In this document: positions 24,965 to 33,161 of the stretch, in pieces | Layout of the letters: each line of letters begins with the position of its first letter | Numbering within the stretch: position 1 is the first letter of the stretch | From: Bacteroidota bacterium | Lineage (GTDB): Bacteria; Bacteroidota; Ignavibacteria; Ignavibacteriales; Melioribacteraceae | Assembly: GCA_021820065.1 (NCBI GenBank) | Contig: JAKAEE010000031.1 | Span: 1-34,351, forward strand | Direction: 5' to 3' | Length of the DNA: 34,351 bases | Program-made: the position numbers and the translations under genes | Notes under the pieces: generated by a model | Told to the model about the DNA's origin: nothing | The model's database searches: none | The model's input: only the letters and a program-made list of their open reading frames with translations

Positions 24965-27765
24965 CCGAAGAAAAATTGGTAAAATAACTTCGGTTGAAAC
25001 TGTGTGAAGTTTTTTTCAATTTTTTTACCGATATCGTAACGCAGCGCAATCGCGTTGAAGAAATTGATTCTGATACCAACGCCAAGACTTCCCAGCGTTT
25101 CTTTGTACTGCGTGTCCCACGCAGAGCCGGCATCGAAATATGCAGCGCCGCGAATCTGAAAAAATGTTAAACCTAAAAACGGAAAATTGATTGACAGCCG
25201 ATCTATCAATGGGAAGCGGAGTTCAACCGAGGAGAGCCAAAGTTTTTCACCGCGGATAGACCATCTATCCCATCCTCTCAAATCCCAGCTGCCGCCGGCA
25301 AAATATCTTCTCGCTTCCTTTCCGTCGTTAATAAAAAATGCTGCGCGCGTAGCGAGACTCGTGCGCAATCCCAAACGGAAATATTTTCTGTAATCTACTA
25401 TAAGCGAATAGTAGTTCACGTTGCTGTATTTTACGTCGTTCGTGTAACCGATCAAGACTCTGAAGCGCGAGCCGTCAATCGGTCCGGTAGCAAACCAAAT
25501 TGCGTTATCACTCACAAATGAAAGTGAATTGCTGACAAGGAGAGCTCTCCTTGTGGTTATATCTCCCAGCAATTGTTTATCGGAATTTGCAACGTCAACT
25601 TCAGCTTCGATCCGTTGAAATGTTGACAAAGGATAGAACAGTGAGAAATATCCACCGAAAGCCCGTTCGTAAAAATATTCGTCCGAGTCGCGAATGTCGT
25701 AACGCCGTCCGGCATATTGAAAAACTCCATATCCGTAGTTTGATCTGCCTTTCAAATTTACGCGCGAGATTGCAACGTTGAAGTTTTTAAGAATCTCGCT
25801 TTGCACCTCTGCATTGTTGAAAATGTAAAATATATATCTGTCGTCGCCGAGAAGATCGCTCAATGTTAGGATTGCGCCGCCTCGTGTTCCGTAAACGGGA
25901 TCGGTAATTAATTGACTGACAGCGTAATCGAGCGTGTATTCTTTCTGATATTTGACACCTTCCTTTTCAGAGCCGAGTAAAATCCGGTCAGCGAGCCACT
26001 TAGAACCGATATCATCCAATTTGAACGCGACAAACTTTTGTTCTGGTAAAATATTTTTATCTAGATCGATCGAATAAAACTGAAACGAGAACATTTCGAA
26101 CCCGGATGTAACCAGCGTATGCGGATCGGCAAAATCAAAATCGTAAACGCTGGTAATGAATCTTGTAATCTGTTTCATTCCTTGCGCTGGTTCTCTGCCG
26201 TAAGGCATTTCCCAAATATTGTAAACGCCGTCATAGTCGCTCGTGAAGAAAATATTTTTGTAATCCGGTGAAAAATGAGGAGTTGAAATATTCGCGTCAA
26301 CGTTTGTTAGGTAGGTAATTTCTTTTGTGCTTAAATCCATCTGGAACAAATTGTACTTCTTCTTGAAAATTCCGTCGGTTCTATCCGATGCGAAAATTAT
26401 TTTTGTACCGTCTAGATTAAACGTCGGATCAATATCGTCGTAATAATCGTCGGTCAGTCTTTGCAATTCTTCTGTTTTGAGATTATAGCTGTAGAGATCG
26501 CTGAAACCTTTTTTATCTGTACCGTTGAAAACTATTTCGTTTCCGTCCTTCGAGAAACTTGGCGATTTCATCCGTATCAATTCACTGAAACCGATGTTCT
26601 TCACAACTTCATCTTCATCAACCGAATACAAATGAAGCACGTCTCTTCCTTGCGATTCCGTTACAAACGCAACGTATCCGTTGGAAGAAACCGCAATGGA
26701 ATTTTCCAGCAGATGAAACGCTTCGAAGATTGCATCTTTCTCACCTTGAACAACAACTTCCGGTTTTACTGTTTCAAGAGTGTCGGGAGCGTACGGCATT
26801 TTCATCAAAGAAGTGTAGCCGTAATAATTCCCTACAAAATAAATTTCTTTCTTACCGTTGCGCTCTAAAATCCGCGGCGAGAAATTGAAACCGAAATCGG
26901 TAAGTTTTTTGCCTTCAACGAAGTGCGGATAATTATTCTTGTAGAGAGGATAATATTCTTGCCGGATTTTATAGATCCATTTATTATCAACATCTTCCAG
27001 CTTTGAACCCAGCGTAAATTCCAGATCATCATCGAACTTGCTGAATCGCCAATAATTTTCCATGATTGCAAGAATTTTATCCTCGCCGTATTCTTGACTT
27101 ATAAAACCTAAAAGCCGCTGTCCTTCTTTGTACATCAGATACGAACCGGAAATCATATCAAGATTAACTAGCGAAACAAATTGACCGTTGAGCACAGCAT
27201 CTCTCATCACCATTTCCGATTGCGTATCCCAATCCGTTGACCAATATTCAGCAAGTCCTTCCGTGAACCAAAGCGGCGGCGTTCTTTCTGTACTGACTCT
27301 GTGATCGTACAAAACGTTGTAGAGTTTGCTCGTCATAAAAACGTGAACGAGCTCGTGACGGATTACATGTTTGAACTGTCCCAACGAACCCATGTATGGA
27401 ATGACGACGCGGCCTTTCATAAACTCGAAGAATCCGCCGACGCCTTCCGGTATGAACGAAGTAGTTACATTTGTCTGCTCAAAGTGAGTGTGCGTGTTAT
27501 AAAATATCAGCGGAATTTTGTTGATGACGTAGAAATTGAATTTCACTTTCAGAATGTCGTAAGATTCTTCGGCGTACCTTGCGCCGATCTCCGCCAATTC
27601 CGTAAAGTCGTCGTAGTAGTAAATGTTGAAATGCTCGGTGTGAATTACTTTCCAGTTGAATTTTTCATACTGAACTTTGTTGCGGCCGAAAAAATAAAAC
27701 TGAGCGGAAATAATTTGCGGGATGAAGATCAGAATAAAAAGGTATTTCCGCCAAGATTTGATCAA
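24952..27765 (-). CDS. Peptidase MA-like metalloprotease / WD40-like propeller / outer-membrane barrel fusion
   Basis: The 937-aa protein has a signal peptide (1-21, ending IISAQ) and three parts. Residues about 30-280 form a gluzincin-type domain with H137-E-L-V-H141 and a downstream F-T-E169-G-L-A-E that supplies the third zinc ligand, as in peptidase MA. Residues about 380-590 hold TolB/PD40-type blades (SPSFSKDGNEIVFNGT, DPTFNLDGTKIIFASDRT, TPHFSPDYKNIFFTSDYD). Residues about 620-937 look like an Omp85/D15-type barrel (RRYFAGGSWDLRGW, GVGIRINFFNAIALRYDIGKK) ending in Phe. The start is TTG at 27765 in a TTGA overlap with the PGI/PMI stop; no usable ATG lies nearby. It probably presents a periplasmic or surface protease anchored in the outer membrane. 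Substrate unknown. Confidence 0.82.
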   Translation of the reverse strand: MIKSWRKYLFILIFIPQIISAQFYFFGRNKVQYEKFNWKVIHTEHFNIYYYDDFTELAEIGARYAEESYDILKVKFNFYVINKIPLIFYNTHTHFEQTNVTTSFIPEGVGGFFEFMKGRVVIPYMGSLGQFKHVIRHELVHVFMTSKLYNVLYDHRVSTERTPPLWFTEGLAEYWSTDWDTQSEMVMRDAVLNGQFVSLVNLDMISGSYLMYKEGQRLLGFISQEYGEDKILAIMENYWRFSKFDDDLEFTLGSKLEDVDNKWIYKIRQEYYPLYKNNYPHFVEGKKLTDFGFNFSPRILERNGKKEIYFVGNYYGYTSLMKMPYAPDTLETVKPEVVVQGEKDAIFEAFHLLENSIAVSSNGYVAFVTESQGRDVLHLYSVDEDEVVKNIGFSELIRMKSPSFSKDGNEIVFNGTDKKGFSDLYSYNLKTEELQRLTDDYYDDIDPTFNLDGTKIIFASDRTDGIFKKKYNLFQMDLSTKEITYLTNVDANISTPHFSPDYKNIFFTSDYDGVYNIWEMPYGREPAQGMKQITRFITSVYDFDFADPHTLVTSGFEMFSFQFYSIDLDKNILPEQKFVAFKLDDIGSKWLADRILLGSEKEGVKYQKEYTLDYAVSQLITDPVYGTRGGAILTLSDLLGDDRYIFYIFNNAEVQSEILKNFNVAISRVNLKGRSNYGYGVFQYAGRRYDIRDSDEYFYERAFGGYFSLFYPLSTFQRIEAEVDVANSDKQLLGDITTRRALLVSNSLSFVSDNAIWFATGPIDGSRFRVLIGYTNDVKYSNVNYYSLIVDYRKYFRLGLRTSLATRAAFFINDGKEARRYFAGGSWDLRGWDRWSIRGEKLWLSSVELRFPLIDRLSINFPFLGLTFFQIRGAAYFDAGSAWDTQYKETLGSLGVGIRINFFNAIALRYDIGKKIEKNFTQFQPKLFYQFFFGWDF

Positions 27766-28793
27766 AGATGTTCCTTCAGATAATTTATATTTCCAATTGA
27801 TGTCGGATCAAAACTGCGAAGCACCGCCAAATAATACGTTGCCCAATCGCCGAGATAAATCAAATCAATCAATCGAAGTCTGAAATCATTTTCCTTGCTT
27901 TCAAGATTAATTATTTCGCATCCGCTCTTTTCAATGATCTCCGACGTAATCTGAAAACGTTTGGATACTTGTGGGTGGTATTCCTTATCGAGAATGTTAA
28001 TCAGTTTCAGATTCATCTTCTGCGCGCCGAAACTTTCCCATCCCATAATTTCGTTGTGATCCAGTTCTGGATAGCTCGAATAGAACGCGTGAAGTTTCGA
28101 GTTTTCATTGAACTGTCCTTTCAATCTTGCCGCAACGACAGAAGTATAATCCGCAACCGCATAAACAAGCGGAATGAAACCGACTAACTTTTCTGCAAGC
28201 TGTAAAGCTTCATTCTTCTCTTTAGAATACTCCTCGCCTTTAGTTTTCAGATGATCGATAACTTGTTTTACAATTTTCGTTTGATCCGGTACCAATTTGA
28301 GGTTATGGAATATTTTTAGCAATGTAAAAAAATTTATCCATAAGGCGTACCGCGGTTGGAATCCGGGCTGCAATTTAGCTGCCGGAAAACCGTGACTTTT
28401 TGCAATTTCTTCTATCTTTCCGCCGGTGGTAATGCAAACTATTTGACATTTCTTTTGCACCGCATTATTCAGCGCCGAAATCGTTTCCTCGGTATTGCCG
28501 GAATACGAAGACGCAACGACAAGCGTTTCCTCGTTGGCATAACCGGGCAATTCATAATTCCGGTTTACCGCGTAAGGAAATCGCAGATCTTTCCGGGAAA
28601 AATTGCTCATAAGATCGCCGCCGATTGCAGAACCGCCCAAGCCGGTGACAATTATGTTTTTGATTTTTGATGTGTTTATTGATTTAAGATCAATATCCAA
28701 ACTCCATGCGTACTCTACTTGCTTAAAAGATTCTTTCAAAACTTTAAATTGATTGGATTGGTCGTACTTGGAGACCATTTCGGTAATGTTCAT
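27762..28793 (-). CDS. Bifunctional phosphoglucose/phosphomannose isomerase
   Basis: Interconverts glucose 6-phosphate or mannose 6-phosphate with fructose 6-phosphate. The 343-aa length and motifs match the small PGI/PMI family first known from archaea: an N-terminal SIS domain (GLGGSAIGGDLMSNF at about 51-65), the phosphate-binding SYSGNTEETI at about 93-102, LPPG-like PGFQPRYALW, and the SYPELDHNEIMGWE block carrying a conserved acidic and His region. It is distinct from the 550-aa Pgi of enterobacteria. It starts seven bases after ptsI and overlaps the barrel fusion by 4 bases, so sugar-phosphate metabolism and PTS proteins are co-expressed. Confidence 0.9.
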   Translation of the reverse strand: MNITEMVSKYDQSNQFKVLKESFKQVEYAWSLDIDLKSINTSKIKNIIVTGLGGSAIGGDLMSNFSRKDLRFPYAVNRNYELPGYANEETLVVASSYSGNTEETISALNNAVQKKCQIVCITTGGKIEEIAKSHGFPAAKLQPGFQPRYALWINFFTLLKIFHNLKLVPDQTKIVKQVIDHLKTKGEEYSKEKNEALQLAEKLVGFIPLVYAVADYTSVVAARLKGQFNENSKLHAFYSSYPELDHNEIMGWESFGAQKMNLKLINILDKEYHPQVSKRFQITSEIIEKSGCEIINLESKENDFRLRLIDLIYLGDWATYYLAVLRSFDPTSIGNINYLKEHL

Positions 28794-28800
28794 TTGTTCC

Positions 28801-30549
28801 TCAGTATAGATTTTTGATTTGATCTTGCAGTTTGTGGTTGAAGTATTTGTGAATCCGGTCGTTAATTTCTTTTTCGGTACTCAACGCGAGACATTCCTTT
28901 GCCAAACCTTGAACTTCTTTGCAGTCAATATTTCTAATGATTCTCTTGATCAAAGGAACTGCTGAAGCCGAAACGCTGAGCGATTCTAATCCCAAGCCGA
29001 TCAACAGCGGAACAGCAAACGGATCTGCCGCCATAGCTCCGCACATGCTTACTAAAATTTTGCTTTCCTTTCCACCTTGAATTATGTGATTGATAGTTTG
29101 AACAACCGCCGGATGAAATTCTTGATATAACGCTGAAACAATTTCGTTGCCTCTATCCACAGCAAGCAAATATTGAATCAAATCGTTTGTGCCGATGCTT
29201 ACGAAATCGACTTCCTTCGCAAAATCTTTTATCAACACTGCTGCGGAAGGGATTTCGATCATCACACCAAGTGAAAGGTGCTTGTCGAAAGCAGTTCCTT
29301 CTTTTTTCAATTCCTCCTGGCATTCTTTTACAATTTCTTTTGTTCTTCTGATTTCCGCAAGCGAAGCGATCATCGGCAGCATGAACTTAATATTTTTATG
29401 AGTGCTCGCGCGAAGAATTGCCCTTATCTGTTTTTTGAATAAACTCGGATTATCGAGAAGCAATCTTATACCGCGCCAGCCTAGAAACGGATTCGGTTCG
29501 TGAAGATCAACCGGCAAAACTTTATCGCCGCCAATATCAAATGCCCTGATGATAACCGTGCCGGGAAACATCCGTTCGGAAATTTCTTTGTAAACTTTAA
29601 ACTGTTCTTCCTCATCGGGAAAAGCTTCGTACTCTTCGAACAATCCTTCGGTCCTCACAAGTCCGATTCCGCGCGCACAATGTTGTGTAACGATTTCCAT
29701 CTCGTCAAGAATATCGAGGTTTGACAAAAGCTGAATTTCTTTTCCATCGGAAGTGACTGCAGGCAAGTCTTTCAACTTCAGCAAATCCGAATCACGCTGA
29801 GCGAGTTTAACAATCTTCTTCTGATACTCTTTCAGCAGCTTCTCATCCGGATTGATAAAAATTTCTCCCTTGAAGCCGTCAATTATAATCAGATCGTCAT
29901 CCTTGATTCGGCTCGTAGCTTCATGAAGTCCTACAACCGCCGGAATATTCAATGAGCGCGCAACAATCGCCGCATGAGAGGTCAGTCCGCCAAAATCTGT
30001 AACATAACCTTTTGCGTTAACTCTCGAAAACAAAACTGTGTCGGAAGGAGTAATTGTTGAGGTCACCACGATGACATCATTTGCAATTCTTGATTTCCAC
30101 TTTTTCTTTTTGAAGTTACGGAGAATTCTATTTTTGATATCCTCGATGTCATGCGAACGTTCTTTCATGTAAAGTTCGTGAGACGCATTCATCAAATCGG
30201 TGTACTTGGAGATTTCATCGTTAACAATATATTCCGGCGCCCGTCTTTCATTCGTAATTCTATTTTTGATTGTTGACAACAAAATCGGGTCGTCAAGAAT
30301 CATAATTTGCGCTTCGAAAATTGCCGCTCGTTTCTCTCCGAGTTTATCGACAGCAAGTGAAAATATTTTTCGCAATTCCTTTCTTGATTGTTCGAGAGCG
30401 GTATCAAGCATTTCCAAAGCTTCATCAAGATCGGTTACGGCGCTGTCCGCTACTTCTTCTTTCTGTCTCGCATAAATGTATGCTTTGGAAATAGCTATAC
30501 CGGGTGCGGCTGCAATTCCTTTCAGCATTATTTCACTTTCAGTTTTCAT
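28801..30549 (-). CDS. ptsI: PTS enzyme I, phosphoenolpyruvate-protein phosphotransferase
   Basis: Takes phosphate from PEP onto its own His and passes it to HPr. At 582 aa it is full length. The N-terminal HPr-binding helices are followed by the phosphohistidine domain with GGLTSHAAIVARS (phospho-His H192). The PEP-binding TIM barrel has FDIGGDKVLP, GWRGIRLLL, IGTNDLIQY and SMCGAMAADP (C503, matching the active-site Cys of E. coli EI). It overlaps the HPr gene by 4 bases (ATGA) and comes after it, the common ptsH-ptsI order. No EIIA, EIIB or EIIC gene is in the window. Confidence 0.95.
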   Translation of the reverse strand: MKTESEIMLKGIAAAPGIAISKAYIYARQKEEVADSAVTDLDEALEMLDTALEQSRKELRKIFSLAVDKLGEKRAAIFEAQIMILDDPILLSTIKNRITNERRAPEYIVNDEISKYTDLMNASHELYMKERSHDIEDIKNRILRNFKKKKWKSRIANDVIVVTSTITPSDTVLFSRVNAKGYVTDFGGLTSHAAIVARSLNIPAVVGLHEATSRIKDDDLIIIDGFKGEIFINPDEKLLKEYQKKIVKLAQRDSDLLKLKDLPAVTSDGKEIQLLSNLDILDEMEIVTQHCARGIGLVRTEGLFEEYEAFPDEEEQFKVYKEISERMFPGTVIIRAFDIGGDKVLPVDLHEPNPFLGWRGIRLLLDNPSLFKKQIRAILRASTHKNIKFMLPMIASLAEIRRTKEIVKECQEELKKEGTAFDKHLSLGVMIEIPSAAVLIKDFAKEVDFVSIGTNDLIQYLLAVDRGNEIVSALYQEFHPAVVQTINHIIQGGKESKILVSMCGAMAADPFAVPLLIGLGLESLSVSASAVPLIKRIIRNIDCKEVQGLAKECLALSTEKEINDRIHKYFNHKLQDQIKNLY

Positions 30550-30812
30550 AGTTCGTCAAATCCCCTCTTGAAAAATTCTAAGATTTCTTGACACGCTTGC
30601 TGTTCGTCTTCACCGTCAAATATCAGAGTAATCTCCGAACCTTTTTCGGCGGCAAGAGTCATCACGCCTATAATACTTTTGCCGTTGATGTGCAATCCGT
30701 CTTTGTTAAGAAAAAAATCGCACTTGTACTTTGAAGCCAGCTTAACAATAGTTGCCGCCGGTCGTGTATGCAAACCGGCATTGTTTACAATTTTTACTCT
30801 CTCTTCAATCAT
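30546..30812 (-). CDS. ptsH: HPr phosphocarrier protein
   Basis: The 88-aa protein carries phosphate from EI to EIIA proteins. H15 in GLHTRPA is the phosphorylated histidine, with R17 beside it. S46 is present in the GKSIIGVM segment, which closely matches the site that HPr kinase/phosphorylase modifies in Firmicutes and many Gram-negatives. So both catalytic and regulatory phosphorylation look possible. It overlaps the prenyl synthase upstream and ptsI downstream by 4 bases each. Confidence 0.95.
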   Translation of the reverse strand: MIEERVKIVNNAGLHTRPAATIVKLASKYKCDFFLNKDGLHINGKSIIGVMTLAAEKGSEITLIFDGEDEQQACQEILEFFKRGFDEL

Positions 30813-31807
30813 TTATTCCTGTAAGTAAGATAGTTCGCAAGCCAATTCATTATTTCCCTTGCATCTTTATTCTTAATAGCCGTCAAGTTTTTGAGAGCCA
30901 ATTTAGTGTATTTAACAATTTCCCGCTCGGCATCTTGAACAACGCCTAGTTTAAAATACAATTCTTTGTACTTCGAAACTTCGTTTCGTTTTATTCCTTT
31001 CCGATCGATCACCTTCAAGAAAGCTTTCTTGTCTAAACCTTTAGCTTTTTCGAGCGCGCGCAAGAACAGATAAGTTTTCTTCCCTTCAATAAGATCGCTT
31101 CCAATCATTTTCCCGAACTCATGCTGCTTTGCGGTAATGTCCAACAGATCGTCATGAATTTGAAATGCCATTCCGAGATTCTTACCGTAATTTTTCAATG
31201 CTTTTAACTGAACATCATCGGCTCCGGCAATCTGCGCACCGATAGAGCAGCACATTTCAGTTAGCGCCGCCGTCTTTTTATAAATCATCTTTTTGTATTC
31301 CGGAATTGAAACCAATTTTTGCACTTCGAACTCTTTATCGTAACTCTGTCCTTCGCAGACTTCAACAACTCCTTGTGTGAACGTTGCAAATATTTTTTTA
31401 GCATCGTCTTTACAGTCCTTGAACAAACTTTGATAAGCGAGCGCTATCAAACTATCGCCGGCAAGTATTGCCGTACTAATATCATATTTGTTATGTAATG
31501 TCGCACGCCCGCGGCGCATCATCGAATTGTCCATGATGTCGTCATGCACGAGCGTAAAGTTGTGAAGAATTTCCACTGCAAGCGCAGCATTGTAAACCTG
31601 GTTATACTTTCCGCCGGATGCTTTCGCTGAAATCAAAACAAGAAAGGGGCGCAATCTTTTACCGCCGGCTTGAAGAATGTATTCGCACGGTTCATACAAA
31701 GATTCCGGTTCCTTGCCCACAAGTAATTTCGCCAGACGTTTTTCGATTATTCTTAATTGTTGTTTGTAAACTTTAGAATAGTTTTCAGCATCAACAGAAT
31801 TTTTCAA
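30809..31807 (-). CDS. Polyprenyl (isoprenyl) diphosphate synthase
   Basis: Condenses IPP with allylic diphosphates to make longer prenyl diphosphates. The 332-aa protein has both Asp-rich motifs: D89-D-I-M-D93 (LVHDDIMDNSMMRRG) and D219-D-L-L-D223 (QIHDDLLD), plus GGKRLRP at 48-54 for IPP binding. The first motif lacks the two-residue insertion of bacterial IspA, and the fifth residue before it is Phe (F84). In this family an aromatic there usually limits products to about C15-C20, so FPP or GGPP is the likely product; this is inference. The start is TTG at 31807 in a TTGA overlap with the fni stop. Making IPP isomerase and prenyl synthase together is sensible. Confidence 0.9.
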   Translation of the reverse strand: MKNSVDAENYSKVYKQQLRIIEKRLAKLLVGKEPESLYEPCEYILQAGGKRLRPFLVLISAKASGGKYNQVYNAALAVEILHNFTLVHDDIMDNSMMRRGRATLHNKYDISTAILAGDSLIALAYQSLFKDCKDDAKKIFATFTQGVVEVCEGQSYDKEFEVQKLVSIPEYKKMIYKKTAALTEMCCSIGAQIAGADDVQLKALKNYGKNLGMAFQIHDDLLDITAKQHEFGKMIGSDLIEGKKTYLFLRALEKAKGLDKKAFLKVIDRKGIKRNEVSKYKELYFKLGVVQDAEREIVKYTKLALKNLTAIKNKDAREIMNWLANYLTYRNK

Positions 31808-32844
31808 ATCAATTCCTCTTTTCGTTTGAGTTTGTTTTGTTTCAGATCATTAAGTCGTTGGCTGCCGGTTAAGTACATTATATTTTTCACAGTTTCGAAC
31901 CAACCGGTAACTAAGTTAACAACACCTTCAACATCTTTTTTTGTTACTTCTTGAAGAATCGGTCTGGCAGACGCGGCAAGATCGGCGCCGAGAGCAATTG
32001 ATTTTGCGATGTCAACACCGTTCATTATTCCGCCGGATGCGATCAATGTAAAATCAAGATCTTTTTTAAGTTCTTGAACGGTTCGGATGCAATATGAAGT
32101 CGGCAGTCCCCACTCTCTGAAATAATTGTTCGATTCTTTTTTCCTCATTAACTCTACCGCTGCCCAGCTTGTCCCGCCTGCACCTGCAACGTCAATTCCT
32201 TTTACACCGGATTCCAATAAAAGTTTTGCCGCTCGCTTGCTGATTCCGGAACCAACTTCTTTTACAATCACGGGCACACTAATTTTTTTCGTGATCATCG
32301 AAAGCGATTTCAATAGTCCCTTAAAGTCCGGTTCGCCCTCCGGTTGAAGTAATTCTTGCAATGGGTTAACGTGAACTACCATTGCATCCGCTTCAACCAA
32401 ATCTATCATCAGCTTAATTTCCGAAATAATATTTTTCGACTTAGCGACCTGCGCCGCGCCGATATTACCCAGCACGGGGACGCTGCCCGCATTTTTTCTG
32501 ATCACTCTGTATGTAGAGTGATATTTTTTGTCTTCGAGCGCTTGCCGTTGGCTTCCGACACCGATAGGAATATTAAGTTCCCGCGCCGCAATTGCAAGTT
32601 TCTCATTAATCTTTTCAGCTTCTTTCGTCCCGCCCGTCATGCACGAAATAAAAAACGGGAAAGAAATTTTCTTACCGAAAAACTTTGTACGCAAATCAAT
32701 TTTGTCAATTTCAATTTCTGTCACGGCAAAATGTTCAAACTCATACCGGTCAAAACCGTTCGTCTTTATCTCGTACTGCACCTTGTCGGTAAGACAGAGC
32801 TTGATATGTTCGGCTTTTCTTTGAGCTGTTTTGCTTTTAGACAT
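31804..32844 (-). CDS. fni: Type 2 isopentenyl-diphosphate delta-isomerase (FMN-dependent)
   Basis: Interconverts IPP and DMAPP using reduced FMN. The 346-aa protein has the type 2 signatures: RKAEHIKLCLTDKVQ near the start, FPFFISCMTGGT, IGVGSQRQAL, VHVNPLQELLQPEG with the conserved Gln, VIVKEVGSGISKRAA, GIDVAGAGGTSWAAVE and the flavin-phosphate-binding IASGGIMNG and LGADLAASARP. I place the start at ATG 32844 (MSKSK); the frame extends two codons to a TTG at 32850. It is the first gene of the eight-gene minus-strand unit, divergent from the MFS transporter, so the promoter should lie in 32845-33000. Confidence 0.94.
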   Translation of the reverse strand: MSKSKTAQRKAEHIKLCLTDKVQYEIKTNGFDRYEFEHFAVTEIEIDKIDLRTKFFGKKISFPFFISCMTGGTKEAEKINEKLAIAARELNIPIGVGSQRQALEDKKYHSTYRVIRKNAGSVPVLGNIGAAQVAKSKNIISEIKLMIDLVEADAMVVHVNPLQELLQPEGEPDFKGLLKSLSMITKKISVPVIVKEVGSGISKRAAKLLLESGVKGIDVAGAGGTSWAAVELMRKKESNNYFREWGLPTSYCIRTVQELKKDLDFTLIASGGIMNGVDIAKSIALGADLAASARPILQEVTKKDVEGVVNLVTGWFETVKNIMYLTGSQRLNDLKQNKLKRKEELI

Positions 32845-33161
32845 CGTCAATCTTGCATTAATTGAAAATCAAAATAAATATTTTTTGAATTAGATTCTTT
32901 TCGTACAGCAACATCCTTAAAACCGATATAGGAATGAGAATAGAAGTTCTCTGTATACGTTAGGGACGACATAAATTAATTCACCAAGTGGGTGAATTTT
33001 ATTGTTCATTAAACCCATTATCATGTTAATATTTTTCTCTTCCATTATTTTCTATATCGGAATTGAGGGCAACATCCAATAGAAACTTTTCTAAAGATTT
33101 TTAAGCAGCAATCGGTTAAATTGTTCAGCAAAAAATTTCATCCCATCAAACAGGAAAGGTT
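32845..33161. promoter_or_regulatory. Divergent intergenic region with hairpin and imperfect direct repeats
   Basis: No gene is visible in these 317 bases between fni and the transporter. It must hold both divergent promoters, which I cannot place reliably. Two imperfect copies of a motif occur in direct orientation: ATATAGGAAT-GAG with AATAGAAG (about 32926-32946) and ATATCGGAATTGAG with AATAGAAA (about 33054-33085), and CAACATCC occurs at about 32909 and 33070. An AGGAAAGG at 33152-33159 is the transporter's ribosome binding site. Confidence 0.45.
32978..32998. promoter_or_regulatory. Perfect 8-bp inverted repeat in divergent spacer
   Basis: AATTCACC (32978-32985) and GGTGAATT (32991-32998) are perfect inverse repeats around the 5-base loop AAGTG. 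The plus strand continues TTTTATTG, so it can look like a terminator, but no plus-strand gene ends upstream. Its place between two divergent genes makes an operator for a dimeric regulator, or a structure in the transporter's leader RNA, more likely. Confidence 0.45.

Noticed and set aside
27301..27783. Plus-strand frame of 160 codons
   Set aside because: It is antisense to the protease domain, where HELVH and the downstream Glu motif show the minus strand is the coding one.
32356..32865. Plus-strand frame of 169 codons
   Set aside because: It is antisense to fni, which has clear family motifs. The translation shows no domain and is rich in Arg, Phe and His as antisense frames usually are.
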